DNA of 36,784 nucleotides from Oscillospiraceae bacterium (lineage in GTDB: Bacteria; Bacillota; Clostridia; Oscillospirales; Acutalibacteraceae), in the NCBI GenBank assembly GCA_015066345.1, contig SVOQ01000024.1:1-36784 (forward strand), read 5' to 3'. This document shows positions 1 through 8,354 of the stretch, in pieces (positions within the stretch are counted from its first letter, which is position 1; each line of letters opens with the position of its first letter). Both the position numbers and the translations under genes were made by a program. Below the pieces are notes generated by a model, which did not search any database, was not told where the DNA came from, and saw nothing but the letters and a program-made list of their open reading frames with translations.

Positions 1-11
1 TACTTGGAGGA

Positions 12-119
12 TTAATTATTTGCAACTACTTCGGCGGCTTTGAGCTCGCCGTTTTTGGCTTTGCTGAAGCCTTTTTCTTCCCCCGGTAGAACCGGGGGTT
101 TATTTCCACCCCTAAAGGG
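12..119. other. Structured edge segment, possibly the end of a repeat or mobile element
   Basis: This stretch lies beyond the terminator of the first gene and holds no complete gene. It contains a strong GC-rich hairpin (80-98: CCCCCGGT, loop AGA, ACCGGGGG) and smaller complementary pairs such as CCCCT/AAAGGG near 109-119. On the minus strand a frame is open from 140 down to a TAA at 12-14, but it has no ATG, GTG or TTG. It could be the tail of something or chance. Stacked hairpins at a contig-like edge would fit the end of an IS200/IS605-like or other repeated element, but no transposase is visible and this is only a guess. Confidence 0.25.
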
Positions 120-123
120 ACCA

Positions 124-167
124 AAAAAACACGGTGTTGCTCATAATTGAACAACACCGTGTTTTTA
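124..167 (-). terminator. Rho-independent terminator of the transglutaminase-dockerin gene
   Basis: A 13-bp perfect stem (AAACACGGTGTTG at 127-139 with CAACACCGTGTTT at 152-164) with a 12-nt loop. In the minus direction it is followed by a run of seven U. It begins directly at the TAA of the gene ending at 165. Confidence 0.9.
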
Positions 168-1586
168 TCCTATTACAATTTTTTGATTAGCACCACTTAT
201 AGCACGCTCAAGAATTGCAATATCTAATGCATCAATCACTCCATCAAAGTTAGCGTCACAGGCAATATCAAAATCCGTCGTTATTTTATCAACAGTAAAT
301 GCCTTGTTAACCGCAATAGAATAGTCAGATAAATCTGACGAACCATCACCATTACAATCGCCAATTAATATCATTTTCCAATTCTCTATTTCGTTGTTCT
401 TACCTGTCGGTGCTGTGAATTTTGCCGTAGTATAATAATCCTCTACAGCCATATACAGACCGTTGAAATAAATATAATTGTCCTCTCCATCATAAAAGGA
501 TAAAATAATTCTCCTATTATTTAAATCTGCATTATAGTTGTGAGTCATTCCAAAACCGCTGTACATATTAACGCTATCAAAAGCAGTGTTTGAATATGGT
601 AGTGCCGGCAAATATGGAGAACCATCCGAAACATGGGAAACATTAAAGGCGTCGCCTGTAAAATACGTATCTTTGGTTTCTAACCCTACTAAAAGGAAAT
701 CAGTGAAAATACCATTAGTATCCCGGTCATCCCATGTAACATCGATAAGATACCACTTGCCGTCATCCATCTGCACAGCATTCCACATATGTGCTTCACC
801 ATTAGCAATACCCGTTATGCAAACACAAGGGATTTTATATTTGTCGCAGAAAATTTTAAAGGTTTCCGCATATCCCTGACACACTGCCACACCATTAACA
901 AGGGTACCATAAGCGTCGTAACAGCTTGCATAATCATTGATATATTCAGCTTTATTACAAAGATAATCATGAAGTTGTTTAATGAAATAATAACGGGTAT
1001 TTGCATTAAAAGACACATTATTAATTTCATCCATCATTGCACTATAATAGTCAGAAATATTCGAAGTATTGTAAATAGCTTCGTTAGTCTGACCGTGTTT
1101 CTTAACAGCAATGTTATATTTTACACTAACAACAGCACCGTTTGAGGGATAATATGACTTAGTATATCCATAACCGTTGTAATAAAAAATCTCAGGATGA
1201 TCAAGACAAACGGCATACATAATTTTTGTAAAGTTAATGGATTCAAAATCGTTCTTGGGTAGTGCCGGTGAATATTTAACAGTAAAGCTTAAAACACCAA
1301 CATCTAAAGCAACAATTCTGTCATAGTATTCTTTCTCAAGATCACTAAGTAACGAATAGGAAGAATAAACGCTTCCATCTATTTCATTGGCACTGATATA
1401 ATTATTCATGCTTTCTGTAAAAGAATTGGTTACTTCGTTGCCACCATACTCATCACAATATTCCTCAAAATACTCGGTAACAATTACAGGTTCAACTGTG
1501 GCATAACACTCTAAAGCGAAAGAAAACATCAACAAAAAAACAATTAAAACAGATATAAATCTTTTCGTGATCAGCACCCCTTTCAT
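165..1586 (-). CDS. Secreted transglutaminase-like protein with C-terminal type I dockerin
   Basis: The frame runs up to a TTG at 1607; residues are numbered from there (480 aa). A basic then hydrophobic signal peptide (about residues 14-37, KRFISVLIVFLLMFSF) is followed by a region without a recognised domain and then a transglutaminase/protease-like core. The core shows a Cys-His-Asp triad: C243 (AVCQGYAE), H273 (EAHMWNAV) and D289 (YLIDVTWDD). Residues about 416-472 form a dockerin with two calcium-loop repeats (DCNGDGSSDLSD and DANFDGVIDALD). Dockerins bind cohesins, so the protein probably attaches to a cell-surface or cellulosome-like scaffold. The transglutaminase fold can act as a protease or in cross-linking; the substrate is unknown. 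The start is uncertain: the promoter at 1598-1626 places transcription start near 1590, after the TTG. An ATG at 1584-1586 is used here, but the Shine-Dalgarno-like AAAGGGG at 1577-1583 lies downstream of it, pointing to initiation near 1570. Confidence 0.85.
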   Translation of the reverse strand: MKGVLITKRFISVLIVFLLMFSFALECYATVEPVIVTEYFEEYCDEYGGNEVTNSFTESMNNYISANEIDGSVYSSYSLLSDLEKEYYDRIVALDVGVLSFTVKYSPALPKNDFESINFTKIMYAVCLDHPEIFYYNGYGYTKSYYPSNGAVVSVKYNIAVKKHGQTNEAIYNTSNISDYYSAMMDEINNVSFNANTRYYFIKQLHDYLCNKAEYINDYASCYDAYGTLVNGVAVCQGYAETFKIFCDKYKIPCVCITGIANGEAHMWNAVQMDDGKWYLIDVTWDDRDTNGIFTDFLLVGLETKDTYFTGDAFNVSHVSDGSPYLPALPYSNTAFDSVNMYSGFGMTHNYNADLNNRRIILSFYDGEDNYIYFNGLYMAVEDYYTTAKFTAPTGKNNEIENWKMILIGDCNGDGSSDLSDYSIAVNKAFTVDKITTDFDIACDANFDGVIDALDIAILERAISGANQKIVIG

Positions 1587-1597
1587 ACATACGCTAT

Positions 1598-1626
1598 ATG
1601 ATATCAATAATTATAAAAAAAGTCAA
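1598..1626 (-). promoter_or_regulatory. Promoter of the transglutaminase-dockerin gene
   Basis: On the minus strand TTGACT (1621-1626) and TATCAT (1598-1603) are separated by 17 nt. The predicted transcription start near 1590 lies inside the longest reading frame and so rules out the upstream TTG start. Confidence 0.65.
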
Positions 1627-1718
1627 TAAAAGTGTTATGAACCTAATTATTTTGCTATTTTATGTAATTTTGAATGAAAACTACAAAAATCTTAACTTAA
1701 TTATAACAAGTTTGCATA

Positions 1719-1747
1719 TTGCAAGTAGTGAAAAAAAGTTTTATAAT
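1719..1747 (+). promoter_or_regulatory. Promoter of the Nudix-sm_multidrug-thiN-HAD operon
   Basis: TTGCAA (1719-1724), 17-nt spacer, perfect TATAAT (1742-1747). Predicted transcript start is about 1754, giving a leader of about 35 nt. With the minus-strand promoter at 1598-1626 it forms the divergent control region between the two units. Confidence 0.7.
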
Positions 1748-1788
1748 CAAGAATAGATTTTTACGTTTTTTTGCGAGGTTAACTTAAA

Positions 1789-2538
1789 ATGTTAGGTAAA
1801 TTAATTCGGGTTGCGATTACCGAAGCGGTTGGTACGCCCTTACCTGACGGTGGTGTTTATAAACTTAACCACGGTACACCCATCGGTAAATTCCGCCCCA
1901 CTACATCCATAAGCGGTGTATTAATCCTTGGCATAGATAACCCTGTTAAACATTTTGACGGACGAGTTATTGCCATAATTAAATTCAAAGATAACGGTGA
2001 ACAAAAAATTGTTGCCGCCCCCAAATCTAAAAGGTTGATTGATTGGGAAATAAAAAAGCTTATAAGTTTCTATACTCAAAACAGACCTTTTGTGCTTGAG
2101 TGTTATTATGAGCGTTCCTGTGGTGCGGTTGTTTACAGAAACATAGGCGGTACTATCAGATATCTTCTTATAAAAAACAGACGCAGTTCGAACTGGAGTT
2201 TCCCAAAAGGCCACGTTGAAGACGGCGAAACTTTTGAAGAAACTGCTAAACGTGAGGTTTACGAAGAAGCAGGTATCAGAATAAAAATATTCCCCGGTTT
2301 TACAAGTAAGTCACAATACACTATTCAAAACAGAATACAAAAAACTGTTCTTATTTATGCAGCTACTACTGACGACGAACAGACCAGAATTCAACCCGAG
2401 GAAATTGAGGATTATATCTGGTTACCTTTCGAAAGTGCATATAACTGCCTTAAATTTGATAACGATAAATCTATTCTAAAGGACACCCGTGATTTCTTGA
2501 TAGAAAACAACTATATCAGCGAGGTAAAAAATGGTTGA
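1789..2538 (+). CDS. Nudix hydrolase with N-terminal inorganic-pyrophosphatase-like module
   Basis: The protein has 249 aa. The C-terminal half carries a complete Nudix box at residues 141-163: G141, E147, R155, E156, E159, E160, G162. The family hydrolyses nucleoside diphosphates linked to another moiety using divalent metal. The closest general type is the diadenosine-tetraphosphatase/MutT-like class; the exact substrate cannot be read from sequence. The first about 95 residues (GKLIRVAI, then LILGIDNPVKHFDGRVIAIIK, then IVAAPK) resemble the short clostridial inorganic-pyrophosphatase-like proteins, but the acidic residue usually before ILG is missing. That module may therefore be non-catalytic. 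It is the first gene of a four-gene run; its last 8 nt overlap the next gene. Confidence 0.85.
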   Translation: MLGKLIRVAITEAVGTPLPDGGVYKLNHGTPIGKFRPTTSISGVLILGIDNPVKHFDGRVIAIIKFKDNGEQKIVAAPKSKRLIDWEIKKLISFYTQNRPFVLECYYERSCGAVVYRNIGGTIRYLLIKNRRSSNWSFPKGHVEDGETFEETAKREVYEEAGIRIKIFPGFTSKSQYTIQNRIQKTVLIYAATTDDEQTRIQPEEIEDYIWLPFESAYNCLKFDNDKSILKDTRDFLIENNYISEVKNG

Positions 2539-3022
2539 AAGTATAGTAACGGCTTTCGTTGAATTTTTAGAAAGTCATAATATTCCCGCTCAGCTTATTC
2601 CCTTTATAGTTTCACTTTTTCCCGTGCTTGAATTACGTGGCGGTATGATTGCCGCACGTATTCTTGATATTGATTTTATTCAGGCTTTCTTGGTTTGCTA
2701 TCTTAGTAATATGATACCAATTCCCTTTATATTGCTTTTTATAAGAAAAATCTTCAAGTTAATGCGTAAAGTTAAATTTTTAGGTAAAATTGTTGACAAA
2801 CTTGAAGCAAGAGCAGACAAGAAAAAAGGAACTATTGAAAAATATAAGGAATGGGGCTTACTTCTTTTCGTCGCCATTCCCCTTCCCGGTACAGGCGGTT
2901 GGACAGGTGCTCTTATAGCCGCATTAATGGACTTAAGAATGAAGAAATGTCTTCCCATTATTGCCATAGGCGTTTTTATTGCCGGGCTTATTATGTCCCT
3001 TATTACTTACGGAATCTTTTAA
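2531..3022 (+). CDS. Small multidrug-export family membrane protein (PF06695/COG2426-like)
   Basis: A 163-aa integral membrane protein with about four to five hydrophobic segments. Family hallmarks are visible: a PVLELRGG motif at about residues 31-38 and a second Pro/Gly-rich motif, AIPLPGTGGWTGA, at about 115-127. The two halves look like an internal repeat of a re-entrant helix-loop motif. COG2426 proteins are named putative small multidrug export proteins, but the transported substrate is not established. The ATG at 2531 lies inside the end of the Nudix gene, so translation is probably coupled. Confidence 0.8.
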   Translation: MVESIVTAFVEFLESHNIPAQLIPFIVSLFPVLELRGGMIAARILDIDFIQAFLVCYLSNMIPIPFILLFIRKIFKLMRKVKFLGKIVDKLEARADKKKGTIEKYKEWGLLLFVAIPLPGTGGWTGALIAALMDLRMKKCLPIIAIGVFIAGLIMSLITYGIF

Positions 3023-3027
3023 TTTTT

Positions 3028-3054
3028 AACCGCTGTTCAAAACAGCGGTTTTAT
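3028..3054 (+). terminator. Hairpin between the exporter gene and thiN (terminator or attenuator)
   Basis: A 10-bp perfect stem (AACCGCTGTT at 3028-3037, AACAGCGGTT at 3041-3050) is followed by a short, imperfect U run (TTATA). It sits 15 nt before the thiN start with no promoter in between, so some read-through to thiN is likely. Confidence 0.6.
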
Positions 3055-3068
3055 ACTATGGTGATCAA

Positions 3069-3716
3069 ATGAAATCTTGTTTTATTTTCGGCTCAATGCC
3101 AATTGAAGAAATATCTGTTAAACCCTGTTACGGTGATTTAATAATTGCCGCCGACGCGGGTCTGAAGAACACAGAAAAACTTAACCTAAAACCCGATTAT
3201 ATAGTCGGTGATTTCGATTCTTTAGAGTATGTTCCCGATGGTAGTAATGTTATAAAACATCCTGTAAAAAAGGATGAAACCGACACGATACTCGCCGTTG
3301 ATGTTGCATTTAAAAAGGGCTACAACAACTTTATAATTTACGGTTGTTTAGGCGGTCGTCTGGACCAGACTGTTGCGAGTATTCAAACTGCATCTTATAT
3401 CACCGAAAAAGGCGGAAATGCGGTTTTTATTGATAATGAAACATACTTGACGGTTATAAAAAATAACGCTATTGGTTTTTCAAAGGACAACAAAGGTACT
3501 TTATCAGTTTTTTCGCTTTCCGAAAAATCATATGGAGTGTGCGAAAATGGTCTTTTATACGATCTCAAGGATGCGGATTTGACCTCTGATTATCCTTTAG
3601 GCGTCAGTAACGAATTCATAAAAAAAGACGCCAAAATTTCCGTTAATAAAGGAAAAATATGCATTATCTGGAACGGAAAGCACGGCAAATGGTCAGTTGG
3701 AGGTAATTATGATTAA
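3069..3716 (+). CDS. thiN: Thiamine pyrophosphokinase
   Basis: A 215-aa protein that transfers pyrophosphate from ATP to thiamine to make thiamine diphosphate, in the cytoplasm. The family motifs are present in order: an AADAG segment (about 27-31), GDFDS (47-51), KKDETD (67-72) and GGRLDQT (95-101). In many homologues the last motif reads GGRxDH; here Gln replaces His. The C-terminal beta domain ends with a conserved-looking LGVSNEF segment. Length is normal for the bacterial family. GGTGATC just upstream serves as ribosome-binding site for the ATG at 3069. No TPP riboswitch motif was seen ahead of it. Confidence 0.9.
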   Translation: MKSCFIFGSMPIEEISVKPCYGDLIIAADAGLKNTEKLNLKPDYIVGDFDSLEYVPDGSNVIKHPVKKDETDTILAVDVAFKKGYNNFIIYGCLGGRLDQTVASIQTASYITEKGGNAVFIDNETYLTVIKNNAIGFSKDNKGTLSVFSLSEKSYGVCENGLLYDLKDADLTSDYPLGVSNEFIKKDAKISVNKGKICIIWNGKHGKWSVGGNYD

Positions 3717-4380
3717 GGAAGAAAAAGTTTTATCAAATATCCAAGGTGCTATTTTTGACCTTGACGGTACATTGCTGGACTCAATGCACATCTGGAGCGA
3801 AATCGGTCTTAAATTCCTTCAGAATGAGGGTATCACTCCCCCTCCGGGTGCTTCTGAAGAATTTGTTAAATTAAGTCTTGTACAGGCGGCGGAATATTAT
3901 ATCAAACACTATGCCCCCGACAAGACAGTTATGGATATTGTTAAAAGCATCAATGCTCTTGTTGAGGATTTTTACTTCAAACAAGTTTTACTTAAAGACG
4001 GTGTAATCGAGTTTCTTGAATATTTAAAAAAGAAGAATGTTAAAATGTGCATAGCCACTGCCACCGATAAATATATGGTGGAAAAGGCTCTTGAACGCAA
4101 CGGAATACGTGAATATTTCTCTGAAATCTTCACCTGTACAACTGTTGGAGCAGGTAAAGATACACCGGTTATTTATGACAAAGCACTGGAACACTTAGGC
4201 ACTGACAAAAGCAATACTTTCGTTTTTGAAGATGCCCTTTACGCAATAGAAACCGCACATAAAGCAGGTTATAAAATAGTTGGTATAAATGATGTTTCTG
4301 AACCTGCGGACCCTGAAAAAGTAAAGGAATTCTGTTCTGTGTACATAAATGAATATTCAGAAATTTACAAATATTTTTAA
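3709..4380 (+). CDS. HAD-superfamily hydrolase, beta-phosphoglucomutase/phosphatase-like
   Basis: A 223-aa protein. HAD motif I is FDLDGTLLDS (nucleophile D17, acid D19), motif II is CIATATD, and motif III/IV is represented by GKDTPVIYDKAL and VFEDALYAIETA. The helical cap between motifs I and II places it in subfamily IA, with beta-phosphoglucomutase and phosphoglycolate-phosphatase relatives; the substrate is not determined. The reading frame opens at a TTG (3697), but GGAGG at 3699-3703 dictates the ATG at 3709. It overlaps the last 8 nt of thiN, so the two are translationally coupled. Confidence 0.85.
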   Translation: MIKEEKVLSNIQGAIFDLDGTLLDSMHIWSEIGLKFLQNEGITPPPGASEEFVKLSLVQAAEYYIKHYAPDKTVMDIVKSINALVEDFYFKQVLLKDGVIEFLEYLKKKNVKMCIATATDKYMVEKALERNGIREYFSEIFTCTTVGAGKDTPVIYDKALEHLGTDKSNTFVFEDALYAIETAHKAGYKIVGINDVSEPADPEKVKEFCSVYINEYSEIYKYF

Positions 4381-4390
4381 ACATTAAAAC

Positions 4391-4424
4391 ACCTCGTACT
4401 GCACATGCAATACGAGGTATTTTA
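4391..4424. terminator. Bidirectional terminator between the HAD gene and ftsH
   Basis: Stem ACCTCGTA (4391-4398) with TACGAGGT (4411-4418), flanked by A-rich sequence on the left and T-rich on the right, so it can stop transcription in both directions. It separates two convergent genes. Confidence 0.8.
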
Positions 4425-6395
4425 TTATTCATCTCTTTCAGAATTTTCTATATTTGTCTCTTGTTCTTCAACAATTACTTCATCAGAGATAACTTCTTCA
4501 ACAGGATTTTCTTCCTGTATTTCAGCTACTTCTTCCTCAACAGCAGGAACATAATTTTCATCCATAAGTCGGAGGAATTTATCTTTATCGATTTTCTCGT
4601 CCTTGATGAGAGTTTCTGCAATTAAAACGAGCTTATCATTGTGTTCCTTAAGAAGGTCGGCACAACGAGCCTCACACTCGGTTATAATGCGTTTAATCTC
4701 ATCATCAATTTGCTCAGCGTAGGAATCGGAGAAGTTCTTTGATTTTGAGGTCTCCATACCAAGGAATACCTCGTCATGGTCTTTACCATATACAACAGGA
4801 CCGAGTTTCTCACTCATACCGTAGCGGGTAACCATTGAACGGGCTATATCCGATGCTCTTGAAAGGTCGGAAGATGGACCAGACCATACATCCTCACTAA
4901 TGATTTTTTCTGCAATTCTACCACCCATAAAGCAAACAATTTCATCTAAAAACTCAGATTTGTTTTTATATGCAGCATCCTCATTTGCTCTCTGAAGTGT
5001 ATAACCACCAGCCATACCACGGGGAATAATAGAAATTTCGTATACAGGCGGGATGTTCTCGAGATAATAAGCCACAACTGCGTGACCTGCTTCATGATAC
5101 GCAGTAATCTTTTTATCACGCTCAGTATATTTATGAGATTTCTTCTCAGTACCTACTTCAACCTTTACAATAGCCTCGTCAATTTCGGTCATTGTAACCG
5201 CTTTTTTATTGCGTTTAGCCGCAAGTAAAGCTGCCTCATTAAGAAGGTTTTCAAGGTCTGCACCAACAAAACCAACTGTACCGTGAGCAACTGTTTTCAG
5301 GTCAACATCCGGTGCAAGAGGTTTATTTTTAGCATGGACTTTTAATATTTCTTCTCTGCCCTTAAGGTCGGGTCTTCCGACAGTTACCTGACGGTCAAAA
5401 CGACCGGGACGAAGTAAAGCGGGGTCAAGGATATCGGGGCGGTTAGTCGCGGCAATAATAATGATACCTTCATTATTACCGAAACCATCCATTTCAACAA
5501 GCAACTGGTTAAGTGTTTGCTCACGTTCATCGTGACCGCCACCCATACCTGCACCACGGTGACGACCAACCGCATCAATTTCATCAATGAAAATAATCGC
5601 AGGTGAGCTCTTTTTAGCCTGGTCGAAAAGGTCACGCACACGGGAAGCACCGACACCAACATACATCTCAACAAAGTCAGAACCTGAAATAGAGAAGAAA
5701 GGTACATCCGCCTCACCGGCTACTGCTCGGGCAAGTAAAGTTTTACCTGTACCGGGAGGGCCAACCAGGAGTACACCTTTAGGAATACGTGCACCAAGCT
5801 CAGTAAACTTACGGGGATCTTTAAGAAATTCAACAATTTCCTGAAGTTCTTCTTTTTCTTCGTCAGCACCCGCAACCTCTTTAAAGGTTGTTTTGCGTTT
5901 TTCATCCTTACCGAACTTAACACGGGCTTTACCAAAACTCATTGCACGGTTATTTTCAGACGTAATGGTATTATTCATTCGCTTCATAAAGATGTAACCG
6001 CCAACCGCAAGGAAAACAACCGCAAGTATTATTGGTATAAGCTGAAGCCAGAAAGAATATGAGGTACCCGAAACATAGTTAAACTTAATGGGTGTCTTAG
6101 GGTTAGCACGATTAAATTCAACAACATCATCATGCACATCTTCAAGGAAGAGGTTTACGTTGGGTACTGTGTATTTTTTAGAAGTACCATCATCCAATTT
6201 AAATTTAAGTGCACCTGTACCGATATTAAGTTCATACTCGCTGACTTTACCGCTATCAAAGTATTCAACAACCTGATAATACTCTAACTTGGAACTTTTG
6301 GTACTGTCACCTGAATATAACCCAATAAAAATTATAAGAACAACGGGTATAAGTATATAGGGCAATACTGATTTGATTTTTTCGCTGCTTTTAAT
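4425..6395 (-). CDS. ftsH: ATP-dependent zinc metalloprotease FtsH (apparent ATT start)
   Basis: A membrane-anchored AAA+ protease that degrades misfolded membrane proteins and regulatory proteins. Two N-terminal membrane segments flank an extracytoplasmic domain of about 90 residues. Then come Walker A (GPPGTGKT), Walker B (IIFIDEID), the second region of homology ([20 protein letters not shown]) and the zinc site HEAGH, about 434-438 counted from the ATT. The acidic C-terminal tail is Glu/Val-rich. The first standard start codon is a TTG at 6365, but it has no ribosome-binding site and would leave no charged residues before the first membrane helix. AGGTGAG at 6402-6408 precedes an in-frame ATT at 6393-6395 by 6-7 nt, with an in-frame TGA just upstream. 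The ATT start adds a basic KSSEKIKSV lead and gives 656 aa. It is the last gene of the rnj operon. Confidence 0.95.
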   Translation of the reverse strand: MKSSEKIKSVLPYILIPVVLIIFIGLYSGDSTKSSKLEYYQVVEYFDSGKVSEYELNIGTGALKFKLDDGTSKKYTVPNVNLFLEDVHDDVVEFNRANPKTPIKFNYVSGTSYSFWLQLIPIILAVVFLAVGGYIFMKRMNNTITSENNRAMSFGKARVKFGKDEKRKTTFKEVAGADEEKEELQEIVEFLKDPRKFTELGARIPKGVLLVGPPGTGKTLLARAVAGEADVPFFSISGSDFVEMYVGVGASRVRDLFDQAKKSSPAIIFIDEIDAVGRHRGAGMGGGHDEREQTLNQLLVEMDGFGNNEGIIIIAATNRPDILDPALLRPGRFDRQVTVGRPDLKGREEILKVHAKNKPLAPDVDLKTVAHGTVGFVGADLENLLNEAALLAAKRNKKAVTMTEIDEAIVKVEVGTEKKSHKYTERDKKITAYHEAGHAVVAYYLENIPPVYEISIIPRGMAGGYTLQRANEDAAYKNKSEFLDEIVCFMGGRIAEKIISEDVWSGPSSDLSRASDIARSMVTRYGMSEKLGPVVYGKDHDEVFLGMETSKSKNFSDSYAEQIDDEIKRIITECEARCADLLKEHNDKLVLIAETLIKDEKIDKDKFLRLMDENYVPAVEEEVAEIQEENPVEEVISDEVIVEEQETNIENSERDE

Positions 6396-6442
6396 GACAG
6401 CTCACCTCGCTTTTATTTTAGAATGGATAAAATACATCCATA

Positions 6443-6997
6443 TTATTCGGAATAAACAGAACTTTTTAATACACCTATATAAGGTAAGTTTCTGTAAAAT
6501 TCATCGTAATCAAGACCATAGCCAACAATAAACTCGTTGGGTACGCCTGAACCAATATAATCGGCATATAAATCAACTTCACGTCTCTCGGGTTTATCAA
6601 AGAGAGTACATATTTTAATACTCTTGGGATTACGGGCAAGAAGAATTTCACGGATATAGTTCAATGTTCTGCCACTGTCAAGAATATCCTCAACAATAAG
6701 TAAATCCTTACCCTCGATTGAAGCATCAAGGTCCTTAATAATCTTAACAACGCCACTTGACTTTGTTCCTGAGCCATAACTCGAAACTGCCATAAAGTCA
6801 ATATTGCAAGGAATTTTAATTTCACGCATAAGGTCGGCCATAAAAATAACAGAACCTTTAAGAATACTTACGAGAAGTAAATCCTTATCTTTATAATCCT
6901 CACTGATTTTCGCACCTAAATCCTTAACAATTTTAGTAAGCTCATCCTCAGAAATCAGAACACGGTCAATATCATTAAACATATCTTTACCAATCAT
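6443..6997 (-). CDS. hpt: Hypoxanthine (guanine) phosphoribosyltransferase
   Basis: A 184-aa purine-salvage enzyme making IMP or GMP from hypoxanthine or guanine and PRPP. The PRPP-binding loop is VEDILDSGRTL (about 102-112), preceded by the SILKGSVIF and AVSSYGSGTKSSG segments typical of the family. The frame extends to 7099, but GGGGAG precedes the ATG at 6997, which gives the usual family length. Its first 11 nt overlap the end of tilS, so the two are likely translationally coupled. The tilS-hpt-ftsH order is conserved in Firmicutes including Bacillus subtilis. Confidence 0.93.
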   Translation of the reverse strand: MIGKDMFNDIDRVLISEDELTKIVKDLGAKISEDYKDKDLLLVSILKGSVIFMADLMREIKIPCNIDFMAVSSYGSGTKSSGVVKIIKDLDASIEGKDLLIVEDILDSGRTLNYIREILLARNPKSIKICTLFDKPERREVDLYADYIGSGVPNEFIVGYGLDYDEFYRNLPYIGVLKSSVYSE

Positions 6998-8354
6998 TAT
7001 TTTCTCCCCTAACAAAAATAATATTACTTGAATTGCCGTCGACACTACAACGAGCATCAACTCCAACAGAATAAACCCACAAAACGCCCCTATCATCACA
7101 TAAAACGGGTAATAAATCGCGTTTTTCCACAGGAATATTTAACTCACTAAACAACTTTTTTAAAGTTTTGGTAACTTTACGCTTAGGTAAAGATATTTTA
7201 TCCCCTTCGGCACGTGTACGCAAGAAAACATTTCCTACGATTTTATCACAATCTATTAAATTATCCAATACCTTTTTATTAATTTTTTCTGAACTTTGGT
7301 GAATATCGCTAATATTGATTATGTATTCACCAAATTGAAACTCAAAAGGAAAGTTTTCGACACAAACAGAATCAGGTTTTTCGGTAGTTTCATTAACGAA
7401 AAAGCGGAAACTACCTTTTACAACTTCTGCAAAAATATTGCCGTAAACCTGAATTCTCCCCGATTTTGTAAGTAAATCATAAAGTTCATCAATCTTTTTT
7501 CGCTCAAGTGTCTTATCGGACCAACCTACAAACAAAAGAACAAAAGCCTCACGCACTACAACGGGTTTATAACCAAGAAGTTTTTTGACATTATAAGTGC
7601 CGTCGCCGTTATGGGTTTTCTTAATAACTTCAAGAGCTTCGCTCTGAATATATTCAGTAACCTCACGGGCATTTGAACTAAAACGAGCAAAATTAGAAAC
7701 CGCTTCGGGATTTATCTCTTGTAAAACGGGTAAGACCTTATGTCGGATTTTGTTTCTCGTATAATCGTCACACAAATTTGTACTGTCGGTCACAAACTGA
7801 AGATTATTCTCGTGGCAATAGCCCTCAATTTCTTCACGTGTACAATAAATCAAAGGTCTTATAATAATACCTCTTACGGGTGGAATTCCACCGCCACCCT
7901 TAATGGTCGAGCCTCTTGCGATGTTAAATAAAACCGTTTCTGCATTGTCATTGGAATTGTGTGCAGTAGCAATTCTTTCATCGTAGTTTGCTAAACTGTA
8001 AAAAAAGTCGTATCTGATACGTCTGCCGCATTCCTCAACGCTTTCGCCCGTTTCCTTGGCTTTTTTCACACAGTCAGTGTCAAGCAATTTAAACTCAATA
8101 CCAAGTTTTTTACAGAAATCACGTGAAAATTCGGCATCTCTTAATGCCTCATCGCCGCGGATTCCGTGATTAACGTGAGCACCAATGATTTCAAAATTAA
8201 AATCATTCTTCAACGAGTTCAAAATATGTATTAAGCATACAGAATCTGCTCCGCCGGAAAAACCAACAACAACTTTTTTTACACCCTGTAACATTGAATA
8301 GTCTTCAATGGCTTTTAAAACCTTGGTTTTTATAGTAAGAGTAAAATTATTCAT
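6987..8354 (-). CDS. tilS: tRNA(Ile)-lysidine synthetase
   Basis: A 455-aa enzyme that attaches lysine to cytidine 34 of tRNA-Ile(CAU), switching it from AUG to AUA decoding. The N-terminal PP-loop ATPase motif is GFSGGADS (31-38), followed by AHVNHGIRG and by an IATAHNSNDNAET segment. C-terminal TilS substrate-binding domains follow, ending with KRKVTKTLKKLFSELNIP. The frame opens further upstream, but the ATG at 8354, preceded by GGAG about 7 nt away, gives the standard N-terminus. It overlaps dnaB by 8 nt. Confidence 0.93.
   Translation of the reverse strand: MNNFTLTIKTKVLKAIEDYSMLQGVKKVVVGFSGGADSVCLIHILNSLKNDFNFEIIGAHVNHGIRGDEALRDAEFSRDFCKKLGIEFKLLDTDCVKKAKETGESVEECGRRIRYDFFYSLANYDERIATAHNSNDNAETVLFNIARGSTIKGGGGIPPVRGIIIRPLIYCTREEIEGYCHENNLQFVTDSTNLCDDYTRNKIRHKVLPVLQEINPEAVSNFARFSSNAREVTEYIQSEALEVIKKTHNGDGTYNVKKLLGYKPVVVREAFVLLFVGWSDKTLERKKIDELYDLLTKSGRIQVYGNIFAEVVKGSFRFFVNETTEKPDSVCVENFPFEFQFGEYIINISDIHQSSEKINKKVLDNLIDCDKIVGNVFLRTRAEGDKISLPKRKVTKTLKKLFSELNIPVEKRDLLPVLCDDRGVLWVYSVGVDARCSVDGNSSNIIFVRGENNDW

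Noticed and set aside
789-1145. Open frames of about 100 aa on the plus strand inside the transglutaminase-dockerin gene
   Set aside because: They lie opposite a gene with clear domains, have no ribosome-binding site and show no recognisable motif.
3023-3068. Possible TPP riboswitch before thiN
   Set aside because: Only 46 nt are available and they contain a plain hairpin; no THI-box sequence is present.
6411-6442. Small hairpin between hpt and ftsH as a terminator
   Set aside because: The ATGGAT/ATCCAT stem is only about six AT-rich pairs with no U run, so it is unlikely to end transcription.
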